From Megascapheus bottae (lineage: Eukaryota; Chordata; Mammalia; Rodentia; Geomyidae), in the NCBI GenBank assembly GCA_024803745.1, contig JANJXV010001832.1, positions 1 through 64,000 of the forward strand: a stretch of DNA of 64,000 bases. The letters are read 5' to 3'. Below are positions 38,201 through 50,500 of the stretch, one piece after another; within the stretch, counting starts at the first letter, position 1; each line of letters begins with the position of its first letter. Both the position numbers and the translations under genes were made by a program. The notes beneath the pieces are model-generated. The model did no database searches. It was not told the DNA's origin and saw only the letters and a list, made by a program, of their open reading frames with translations.

Positions 38201-41200
38201 AGGGAGGGAGGGAGGGAGGTGAGCTGAAAGCATATTTGTCATTTATGCTTCAGTAACGGGCTTCCTTTCAGGATCATTATCTCCTGAGTTGATCTTCCAT
38301 GCCTTGCATTTGAATCCATAATCCTCTTGTTCCTTCTGGATGACACAGATGTAGTACTACATAAGTACAAGTGTCTCAGAAGGCTTCTCAATGATTTAAA
38401 TAAATCAGTATAAGCAAAGAACTTGACATATGGAATTGTTCATAGTAAAATATGTCTTGTCTGTCATCATTACTGAGAGTCCCCATTCAGGTTCAGGCTG
38501 TGGACAAAAAGCTCCCTCAACTTTCTTGTCAGTGTGGTAGGAAAGTCAGTCAAAGCTTCCACAAGAGAAATATCTTATGTGCTCTTTAGAGAGAAAGAGG
38601 TTGCAAGATTCTTATCCCATTATTTTTCCCTTGTGATACTAGAGCTTTAACACATGGTTTGGTGCTTTTACTAAGCTTTTTCATTCATGGCCAGATTGCT
38701 ACCAGTTGAACCAGGCCTGCAGTACACATTTTTACTGGTTAATTGGAGATATTTTCATAGACATTTCTGCCTGAGTTGGCCTTCAACAACGATCCTCAGA
38801 TCTCAACCTTCTAAATAAGTAGATTACAAGTATGAGCCACCAGTGCCTGAAAAGGGGGAGTAAGGGGAAGGAGAAGGGAGGGAGGGAGAGAAGGGAATAA
38901 GAAATTGAGTTCCTTATGCACACATTCATTTGTTGGCCAAATTCTACGCTATATTTTTCAATATATAGCACATATCCAAACGTGTACTTCACCTTCTTGG
39001 AATTTTTTTGCCTAATTTTTAAGCCTTGTTTCATCAGTAAAAGATGATAGGACCTAGCTGACAGAGGATTCCCTAAGGATCCTCAATCTCCTCTCCCATC
39101 CTGGCATGTTGGTGATCCAGAAACCATTTATTAAAGCATAGATAGCTATTTATTCAAGCTTGAGCTATTATAAAAGTCTGTGCTTTTGCTAATATCTCTC
39201 CAGAATTGGAGCTTAAGGGTAACTTCTCTTTGGCTAATCAGTGAACATTCATTTTTAACAGTGATTGTTCTAAGAATTGGATTTTCAGACCTAATCCTGA
39301 TTTTAAATACACTGGTCTCTTTTCAGTTGAGTATTAGTTCATATGTCATGCATTTTGAGGTTAGAAACATGAATATTTATGACACTACAAATGACAAAAA
39401 AGGAAATGAAATTTCTTTTTGCTAAAGGTGAAGATTAGGTTAAGAACTAAAGAAGCCAGTCAGAAGGAGTCTTTAAAAATTCCACTAGCTTGAGTCATGC
39501 CTAATTCTTCCTGGCATCCTCTTGGAGAGGCCTGTGTTTGAAGGGCTCAAGATAAGAACAATTTCAGCCCTTTTCCTGGTGAACCAAATGATTTTTATTC
39601 CTTATGGAGACTCTTAGGCCAGATTCCTTCATGGCCAGTTCATATAATGTAATGCTTCAGGACTGGCATTTTGAAAATGAAATGATCTACTTAGAACATA
39701 GAGAAATTTTCTTTTAACAAAGTACACACTTGTCTCCCCGCCTTGTACAACTATTTGAAGATAATGAAAAAATAATTAAAAAGAAATAAAAAGAAAATGC
39801 TAGATCTTTTAAGAATATTACACAGTTGTAATCTTTGCAATATGTATAATCAACTGTAAAAAAAAAAGAAAACTAAGTCATGGTTAGTTGTTTTTTAAAC
39901 AGTATAAAGTTAAGCAAAGAGATATCTTTTCTTTGAATGGGAATTCTGAAAATACAACAGTCTTTTGAACAATGGAAGTCTATCCATTCAAGAAATAAAT
40001 AGATTAGTAATAAAATGCCAATGAGTAATACAATGCTTGAGCTCTTATTTCTCTACCCAAGTCACACTTTCATCCAAAGAATTCTGACTTTTGCTTCAGA
40101 ATAAAATATTCACAGTAGCTGTAATCCTAGCTACTCAGGAAGCTGAGATTTGAGGATCTAAGTTCAAAGCCAACCCAAGCAGGAAAGTCTGTCATATCTT
40201 TCTCTCCAGTCAAACACCAGAAGGTCATAAGTCAGGCTATAGCTCAAATGACAGAACACTAGCCTTGAACAAAAAGCTCAGGGACAGTGTCTAGGCTCTG
40301 AGTTCAAGCCCTAGAATCAGAATCAAAACTAAATATTATATATGCATATATACACATTTTGTTTCCTAGTATCTAAATCCAACCTTAATAAAATGTTAGT
40401 GGATATATTTTTGGCATTTTTCTCTATCCATAAGTATAGGCCTTGACTTTTTAATAAATATAGTAACAATTGATAATAAATTTTAATACTAAATTTTCTG
40501 TTTCACTATGCTATTGTTAAAGAGTTAACTTTTGTGTTTTTATAGATTCAGACTTAACTTGTAGCTCAAAAAGGACATTAGAAGTTGTTTAGATCATTTC
40601 TCAACAACTGAATAAATTCCTTTCACAGCATTGCTCTAGAATAAGGGTATGTTTATTTTTCAAATAAACTGTTTTCTCCATTTTAGTTTAATGGCAGATG
40701 GATGACTCAAAATATAAGGTGGCTACCACTGTAGGAAAATGCTTTTCAGAAACAAAAATGGTTGAGCAGGAAGAGAGCTGTCTCCATTTCTGTATAAACG
40801 ACTGACTCCTCCTTACAAAGTTTATAATAAAAGCATACTTACTTGGGCAGTCACAATTTATTTTCATAAAATCAACTTGAGATTGCAGTGTTTTGAAAAG
40901 TAGAAGGCAGCCTGCACAGAACAAATTTCATAACTGCCATTTCCCCAGCCTTTTATCCCAGCAAGCTATGGGAACACTTGAAACACATCATTGGAGAAAA
41001 TAAAATGATTTCAAGGGTGACTTTATTTTGCATTTGAAAAGTAAACAGGTGGGGCTGGAATGTTTGTAAGTTTCAAGCCTGCTGAAATAGAAAATGTCTT
41101 CACTGGGCCTTGATGAAATAAATGTCCATTCATATAGCTTTATTTCTATTATTTCCCTGACATTTTTATGTGAAAAAATATAGACAGCAGGGAAATAAGA

Positions 41201-44200
41201 GAAAAAAATAAATTGTATGGAAAAAACTTATTCTTTTAAATGGAATTGGTAATAAATCATCATTTATGCCCAACTTCATGTAGGAAAAATGAAGGTGAAT
41301 TGTCTTTGAACACTGTCATTGTTGAGGTCATTTCAAGGACTTAGGAAATGGACAGTCAGGGACCATATTTTCCCTGTGTTGTCAAAGCTCCATCAAATTC
41401 ACTGGTTTTTACCCTGGCTGTCCTGCCATTTCATTCCTTCAAGATATTAGTCCTTACAATAAGCTCCTAACATTTAAAATAACTATTTTAAATGGTCAAA
41501 TTAACTTGAATGATTACTTTTTGGAATCCAGAGAGATAGTATTATTTGATGATTTGGAGTCTGTCTGCGAAGAATAAACAAGAGCTAGATTGTCTTAGCT
41601 GCTATATAATTTTTAAACTGGATTTTTAAAGAGGTTTCCCATGCTTTTCTGAGAAAGTATAAAGGAATGAAAATAGAACAGCAAACTTCTAATGGGTTTT
41701 GTCTTTTCATTCTGTGTACAATACACAATGATGCGAAGCTTGGCTAGAACATTGCCTCCCAGTACTATATTTGTTTACCTCTGGTGCATACAATTCACTG
41801 TGCTTTGGGGAATGATTCTCGAAGCCAATAAACTAATGCTTTGCAAAGCCTAAACAAAAATGTTTTAAGCCCAGTAGAAGATAGATGGAACTGATCTTTT
41901 TTTTAGCATATTACTCAGTTGTGACCTTGGTAATTTATATAACCAAAACTAAAAATGGCAAAGTGAATGCTTGGAGTCAATTAACTTATGGGCTGTTATT
42001 GAGAAGTCCTAGTAGAGATTACTAATACATAAATGTGGGCAGAGAACTTCATTTATAGAATAATCACTATCCATACTTATTCATTATTTTAAGGCAAAGA
42101 TAAAATAAAGGCAGAGATTTTTTCCCATAAAGCCACCATGGTAACTAATTACTGTCCATTCAATTGTGTTTACCAAGATTTGCAGTCATGCTTTGGTAGG
42201 GAAAAAAAAGCTAAGCTCCACAAACTTCAAGTGGTTCTTTCCTGCTTGATTCACACTTTAATTAGCTTGAAAACTTTATAATCCACCAACACTAGATTAG
42301 GCAATTAGCTTCCTGTGTTCTTTTGTATCAGAAATAGTTGCAAATCCCTAAATCATGGCCATTTCTGTTACTTATAATTTCATATTTCCACCTCACTTTT
42401 TTTCATGCTCTAATAATGGCTAATCATTATGGCCAAGTGCAAAATAGAGCCAATGCAAACTCATTATTAAATCAACTAAAAACAATCACATGGTGCCACT
42501 ATGTTGATGTTGGGCTGCAAATCTTTTCTCCTGTTCAGTAGTTCAAAACTGGAACATTTCCACATCTCCATGTGGTTGTTACAGCCACTCTGCTGCCTAA
42601 TAGAAACAGCAATAATGCTTTATGCCAGCTCCTCTGCAGAGAGGCACTTTCATACTGGAAACAAATCAAATGAACAAAAGAGCAGTCAGTTCAGTTGCAC
42701 AACAGAAGCATAGGCTAGAATGTTTGGGGAAGTGAATTGGTTAACATCTAGGTTAGTATTCCCTGCAGGTTTCTTCTGTTGCCTACAATACAAAATTAAG
42801 ATTTAATAGCTTTACAAAACTATACATGTGTTTTAAACTCAAACATATTATTTCTATACTAAAAATACAAAAATAGATTTCACATTGTTCTAGTATGTTT
42901 CAAACTCAGAGTCTAGGTCTTTGCTGTGTGATCTTGTACCCCAAGAAACAAAGTAAAAAATCCTCTTTAACTCAGACTTGCTGCTATAACTCACTTTCTG
43001 ACATCAGCTCAGCATTCCTGCAAGGGGAGATAACCCCAAGAGCTTTTGTTAAGCAAGTATGTGGCTCTGGGTTCAAGTCCTAGCACCACACATATAAAAA
43101 AGAGAAGATATTAATAGAATATGAAGCATATGTGATTCCTAAATAAGAAAAAATTAAGTCTACTAATAGTTTTCTCACTAAAAAATCACAGTTCTTAACA
43201 CAAAAAACTTTCAGTATTAAAAAGCCACTAGAAAGTGGATGAACAAGTTAGAAGGGGCTAGCAAGATATACAAGTGTTTAGCTATGTTATATTATCTTTT
43301 AAAATGGCCCCTCTCTATGCATGGTAAGCTATGGCACGTAATTTCAGAGAGATGATAGAAAGATTTATCCCCATCTCCTCCTGTAACCATTCTATCCATC
43401 GCAAAGCAAGTAAAAATGCCTTCATTAACAACAGCAATTCCTTGAGTGTCGCTCACTAATGGCTTTGTGTGCATTCTGTGGCTGTGTGTTTTGTCTGCCA
43501 TGTACAGGAATTCAAACCCATTGGTACTGCTCACAACAGAAGGGCCCAGCCTTTTGTTGCAGCTGCAAACATTGATGACAAAAGACAGGTAGTGAGCGCT
43601 TCCTATAACTCACCAATTGGGCTCTATTCAACCAGCAATATCCAAGATGCACTCCACGGACAGCTGCGAGGTCTCATTCCTAGTTCACCTCAAAAGTAAG
43701 TATTTGGGTTCTCAGTTGTCATGGCAATGTTCTTGATGGTGATAAAATACTTTATCTTCTTTCCCAAAGGCCAACTTTTGTGGTTTACTTTTTGCTTTCC
43801 CCAAAACACTATAGGTTTTTATTTTTGAAGACCACCTTTACAGCTCATTTGCCTGTTTCTAAACAGTGAACAGACAGTAAAGAAATGTCTCTGGTTCCAT
43901 CATTACACTTCTTAGTGCTCAATTTTGATGATAAATATTACTCTGTGGACAATTATCATTCACCTAATCTTATCCAAATATATCTCTTCCACTGAGGGAC
44001 TTTTTTTTAACCCTTTGTTTTCACAGGACATGAACTACTTTGAACACAAGCACAATATTCGGCCCAAACCTTTCATAATCCCAGGCCATAGCAGGTCATA
44101 AAACTGAGATTGTGGAGTTTGAAGTGCATGCCCTTTTTAAAGAATCCTTACTAATCAAAAGTAACCATTAGATGTTTGTAGTGACTTTTCTCTTTTTAAA

Positions 44201-47200
44201 GCTATGTCAGAATCAAAAAGAAACAAGCACACTCAGCAGAGAGAGAAGAGCAGACAAATAGCTTCCACTTGTAAGAGTAAATATTGACAGAGCTGTGTAA
44301 TTGTACACAGGCACCATCATGTGTATTTATAACTAGTTTCCCTTTCCAGAACATGGTGACATTTGAATCCAGGAGGCTAGTTTTCCTCAGGTCAGGAAAG
44401 CCCTGCCAACAGGGACAAAAATGGAAACTAGCCCCTGGTGAGAATTAGGGAACTGATGTGGCATAGAGAGAAAAGCTTGGGTTGCTTTAAAATGTTTGAC
44501 AGACTCCAGTTTTCCCACCTCAATATGTTCTTCAAATCTTACTCATTCCAGCCTTGGATGATGAGAAATTATCAGGGCCAAGCATGATTGTGCATGCCTG
44601 TAATCCTAGCTACTCAGTAGAGAGAGGAATATGATGGACTGAGGCCAGCTCTGGCAAAGTTAGCCCAAGACCCTATCTAAAACAAACTAAAAGAACTGGG
44701 GGAGGGCCGGGAGTTTGGCCTAGTGGTTAAAGTGCTTGCCTAGCATGCATGAAGATGCAGGTTCGATTCCTCGGTGCCACATACATAGAAAAAAGCCGGA
44801 AGTGGTGCTGAGGCTCAAGCGGAAGAGCTCTAGCCTTGAGAAAGTCCAAGGACAGTGCTCAGGCCCTGAGCTCAAGCCCAGGACCAGCACAAAAAAAAAA
44901 GGACTGGGGGAAAGACACATTGGTGAGTACTTGCTTAGCAATAATAATGACTATAGCAGTAGTAACAATAATAGTTATAATAATAATTTTCACTCTCATG
45001 GTCCCTTGCAAAGAAGGAGAACCCCCTGGAAAATGAACTTTTCCACTTGGGTGAAAATAAATATAAGACTAGAGAGGAAGGTTCCTGACTTTCATAGACA
45101 GTGCATTATTCCAAAACAAATGATCATGAGCAAGATCTAAATTCTTACCTGTCAATCAGAGAAACAGACCAGCTCTAGCTACTCCTTTTGACATATCTTC
45201 CCTAGAAATTGAGTTTCAACCTATGGAAAAGAAATTAAATCTAGAAAATTAACATCAGGGGCCGGGAGTTTGGCCTAGTGGTAGAGTGCTTGCCTAGCAT
45301 GCTTGAAGACTCGGGTTCGATTCCTCGGTACCACATACATAGCAAAAAGCCAGAAGTGGTGCTGAGGCTCAAGTGGTAGAGTGCTAGCCTTGAGAAAGTC
45401 CAAGGACAGTGCTCAAACCCTGAGCCCAAGCCCACGACTGGCAAAAAAAAAAAAAAAGAAAAAGAAAAAGAAAATTAGCATCACCTAGTCAATAAGGAAG
45501 TGAAGAAGCTGTGGTTCAACTGAGTTAATCCTCAGGTTAAGAACATTGAAGAATAACTTACGTCCAGTATCCCAAACAGGCCACCCGTAAGTGCATACAT
45601 TTCATATTTTGTTTAAACCTTCTGTTCTTCTAAAATAATTAAGAAGCTGAGTGCCAGTGGCTCACACCTGTAATCCTAGCCACTCAGGAGGCTGAGATCT
45701 GAGGATTATGGTTCAAAGCCAACTCCAGGCAGGAAAGTTCACAAGACTCTTATCTCCAATACACTGCTCAGAAATAGCTGGAAGCAGCTCTGTGGGACAA
45801 GTGGTAGAATGCTAGCCTTGAGCACAAAGAAACTTAGGGACAGTGCTCAGGCCAAGGGCAGGACCAGAGAAAAAATAGAGAGAGGGGGGGGAGAGGGAGG
45901 GAGGGAGGGAGGGAGTAAAGGAGGGAGAGAGAGAGAGAGAGAGGGGGGGGGAGAAGGGGGGCGGGAGGGAGGGAGGGAGGGAGAGAAATATTATTTTGGA
46001 GAGAGGAGGAAAAGAAGAAGAATGAGCTTTTTTTAATGGGTGTCAAATACAAACATTAAATATTTCTCTCATCCTTCTTTCACCCTGTACCCTCTTGCTC
46101 TATGCTGGAGATTCTGACCTTTTTCTTTTTTCTCAATAAGTTATCAAGGTAAAATTTTAAAAGGCAGTGTTCCAAACTACTAGTACACTATTGACGTACA
46201 ACTTAATCAGAAGCAAATTGAATATGATATGCCAATTTCCCTAGAAATGACAACCCTGTCTAGAACAAACCTATGATTTAAGGATGTAGCTAATTGAACT
46301 AGATAACCCAACACAATTTGTTTTATTTCTATCAGTGATCCAGGGAAGGTGTTGTAAATCCCAGACACTCAGGAGACAGAGATGGTAGGACCTTAAATTC
46401 AAGGCTACCCCAAGAAAAGATAGCAAGATGCCATCTCAGAAACAAATTACAAAAGCAAAACATCAAGGCTAGGGGAGATGGCTGGAGAAGCAGAGTATTT
46501 ACCATTCACAAAGCTCTAGATTCCAGTTAACCCACTGAGATAGAAGAGTAAGAGAAAGTGCATGCAAGCATGCTTTCCTTTCATGAATGTAGATAGCTTA
46601 GGGTATAGCCTGGTGATAGAGTGTGTGTTTAACATGCATGAGACCCTGTATGCAACCCCAGGGACAGAAATAAACAGACTACATGCATGCAGGAAATTTT
46701 TCAGTTATAATGGTCTTTCTATCCAATTCCCTAAAGAACATGAAATCTCCTTAGTTCTTAACTTGCATGCCTGGCCTTTGTCATCTTTCACCTAAATTAC
46801 TATAGTTTGCCTTAAGTGAAATGAAAAATGCATGGAGATGTGTGTTTCCAAATGTTTACATAAAATTCCTAAGGTAGTCTGAGACAAACTTATTTGTCCC
46901 ATAGTGATTCTTAGTAAAGAGACGAACATTTATTGATCTAGTTCCCTTATTAAGCTACAGAACAGTTTTGGAAAGTGTATCCTTCACAAAATAAAATTAT
47001 AAGCCTTTTAAATCGTTACCATTGATTCAATGTTCAAGAAGTAATGCACCCACTATCTGACGAATGTAACTGTAACCTCTCTATACATTACCCTGACAAT
47101 AAAATACATAAATAAATAAATAAACAGTTGCTATTGAACAGTTACAATATATTTATGCTATATTTACAACATAATCTATACAATAAACATCAATATGTAT

Positions 47201-47545
47201 TTATAATATATTTACAAAACAAATTGCCAAATTATTGCCAATTATCATTTGAATAAAGGTTAAACAAATTGCCAATTATTATTTGAATAAAGGTAAATTA
47301 CATTAGTGCAACTTCTTATTCTGATTAGCCTAAATCTTTCATTAGACCTTCAAGGTGCATATTTGGTTACTATTTGTGAAGGAGCATTCATTAATCTTCT
47401 AATTTTAAAAACTATGGTTCAGAAATCGAGATAAATGCACTGCATTGTAATTTCTTCTATTATTAATTCGTGTTATTGTGAAGTATCAAATTATTTGATC
47501 TATTTTTGACTGGAGCTTGCTATGTTTTCTACTTTATATATCCTT

Positions 47546-47586
<41 letters not shown>

Positions 47587-50500
47587 CTGTCAACTTATGA
47601 ATCAAGTAGAATAGAGCCAACAAATGTAATATTACCTGTATCTCTTAATTTTATTAAACTTTCTCCAACTGTGAATTCTTCTAACATTGTTTCTAAGGCA
47701 AATTCTAGCTAGTGCTTTAGTTTGCTGAATTCATCTCTTACTTTTTGTCTTCAGTTCCTATAACCTCTCTGTCCTTGTTCTCCATGTTTCATTCTGTATC
47801 TCCTGTCTGTGTCACTTGGTCATTAACACAGTGGATGCAGTACTCCCTCCGGTATTGATGGTGGCAGTGGATGTAGCACCCCTTCTTCTGTCAGTACCCT
47901 AAGTTCTATTTGCCCTGGTGACTTGAAAGTTGCTGCTAAGATGGCCCCTAACATTCCCTTGGAAATGGACCTTCCTGGTGTGAAGATTGTTCATGCTCAG
48001 TTTAACACACCTATGCAGTTGTACTCAGATGACAATATTATGGAAACCCTTCAGGGTCAGGTCTCAACAGCGCTAGGGGAAACACCCTCAATGAGGTAAT
48101 ATGACTCTTTTTGACCCGTGGGCATATTAACTAAAGTAGTTTATACAAATGTCCTATTTAGCACTTGTCAAATGAAATTGCTATCTAGTATTCCCTGTTT
48201 GACTCCTGGACATGAGAATGTTATAAGACATTACCTCTTCTCTCCCTAATGGCAGAGAATGGAGAGGTAATAATTCTTCTACTTCAAATGTTTGCCTTGC
48301 AGTTAAGCTTGATGAATGAATGCCTCAGGTATTAATTTTGACTAATTTCTTTCATTATGAATATTTGTTGCCAGTAATTTCACCACTAAGCTTTTCACAA
48401 AATTATGATAAAAGCTTATTATTTCTTTCAATATTGCAAAGTTACTTTTTATAAATGGTTGTGATGATTCAGCGTGCCATATAACAATTTCTCCAAAGTG
48501 TCTCAAGGCGAATACAACAGGGTAATAATAGACACTGCCATTTTGCAACCAGTCTCTTGTAGATAAAGATGCTTTATGTTCAACTATAAATAACTAAAAT
48601 ATGTGCAGTTAAAACTATTTTCTAGATAATGCAGTTAAGTGACATAAATTAATAAGATATTTATTAGCTGACAAGTAGTACTATGGCAGCATTTTAACTG
48701 TTTATTTGTAACTGTATTTGTAAAGCATATTAAAATTAAGTAGTAGTCACTGCAAATAAAATTGAAGTGCTTACTATAAATATATTGTATAATCAGTGTA
48801 ACTGATGTGGAGATACATGTTTTATATTATATGTTTTTCAACAGTGGTAAGTCAATTTCACCAATATACAAGTTAAGTGATAACATCACCTTAGTTTAAT
48901 AACAATAATGAATGGAACTGCTTTTACAAACCTTATGTCTGCAAATGATCAAACTGGATTCATTCCCAGTATATCTATATGTCAGCATTTTTTTGGAGAA
49001 AAGTTGATTCTGTTCATGTGTAATTTTATGCCTCCGTGCTACACGGACTTGCTTTGTAAAATGGTCATGTCCTAACAGTCACCTTTCACTGTCCTCCAAA
49101 ATGTTTTTGCCAAACAGAAAAACAGAAAAGTGCTGAGGTGACTCCACGTTGGTTGCTTCATGATATTGTTGACGTAGGCTGTGTGAGTGCACATGGTATT
49201 TTTAATGAAGTCAATCCTCACCAGCTGTAAACAGAGTGCTTGTGGGCAGAATCCTTACTGGTGCCTCACCTTGAGTCCTTGTGTTTCAGTGAACCCACCG
49301 CTTCGGTGCCCCCTGAGTCGGATGTGTACCGCATGCTCCATGACAGTCGGGATGAAGCCACTCAGCCTCGCCAGTCAGGCTCCTTCAGGGTTCTCCAGGA
49401 GCTGGTGAATGACGGCCCTGGTGAGCAGCTATCTGATCAAGATGTGACTAGAAGGGCCCGGAGGGGAGGTACAGAGACACGCTGACATGAAAGTCGAGGG
49501 CACCTGTGTTCAGGAGGAATTTTAGGAGCAATTTTCAGAACATGTGCAGAGAGCCACAGAACAAAGCCAGTCATGAAAACAAAAATCGTTAAAAGCACCA
49601 AAGGTAAAGTTCATCCAGAGTAGTCATGGGCTAGCTTGGATTATGTACCACAAGGTTCAGTTTTAAACAAGTAGGATATCATCTCCCAGCTTGTCCTCAC
49701 CTTTTAGACTACCATGGACAAGCCATACCCTCAGTCCTTCCACATCCAAGCACAAGTAAATAAATCACAGTGATCCTTTACTGGTTCAAATCCCAATACT
49801 ATCAAAAACTAATTCTAATAGTGAACCCTTACGGTATTTGACATTCTGGGTGAAGTACCTTGCATACATTATCATTAACGTTCACAATAAGTCAGTGAGG
49901 AAAGTGTTATTATTTTCCCAGCTTAACAAATAAGAAACTGAAGCACAGGAAAGATTGGCTTGTACAAGGCCATACAGACAATAAGCAGTGGAGCTTCCAG
50001 TCCCTCTCTGCACCTACACTTTAACCCATGCTTTCATATCCCAGAAGATATATACTGTCCTTTAAAAGCCACAAAAGTGCAGAATGTCCTATCAGAATGG
50101 GAACTAACCAAAACATGAGAACGGATGTTGGTAAGGATGTGGAGCTATTGGGAATCTTTGTTACTGCTGGTGAGAATGTCAAATGATACATTGTGCATTC
50201 TACATTGGTACAGCCATTGTAGAAAACAGAATGGTGGTTCTTAAACATCAAATTCACAGATGATCTGGCATTCCACACCTCAGTATGCACCCAAAAGCAG
50301 AAAAAAAAAGATATATGAACACCATGTTCACATTATTCATAAGGGCCAAAGGGGACAACAAAACTCAAATGTTTATTGACAGATGATACACAAACTGTGA
50401 CATGTATAAACATGATAGAATGTTATTCAACCTTCAAAAGGGGTGACATTCTGATACATGCCACAACATGGGTGAACCTTGAAAATGTTATGCTAATGGA

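Larger units (their letters stand above)
37066..43507 (+). other. PDLIM3 intron 3 (6.4 kb)
   Basis: Contains an old B1-dID-like SINE (about 37340-37560), a mixed TA/GATA/GGGA tract (38148-38218), a reverse B1-like + Geo SINE (38650-38850), a forward one (40117-40320) and an ID-like scrap (43030-43105). 40321-43030 has no recent retroelement. The 3' end is UG-rich. Confidence 0.75.
44095..47831 (+). other. PDLIM3 intron 5 (3.7 kb), repeat-dense
   Basis: In order: old B1-dID split by a young IDL-Geo (44577-44940), another IDL-Geo (45244-45483), B1-like + Geo (45647-45870), polypurine tract (45876-46019), B1-dID pieces (46338-46670), L1 3' scrap (47030-47125) and (TA)n (47549-47584). A long pyrimidine-rich approach (47740-47831) leads to exon 6. 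Confidence 0.85.
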
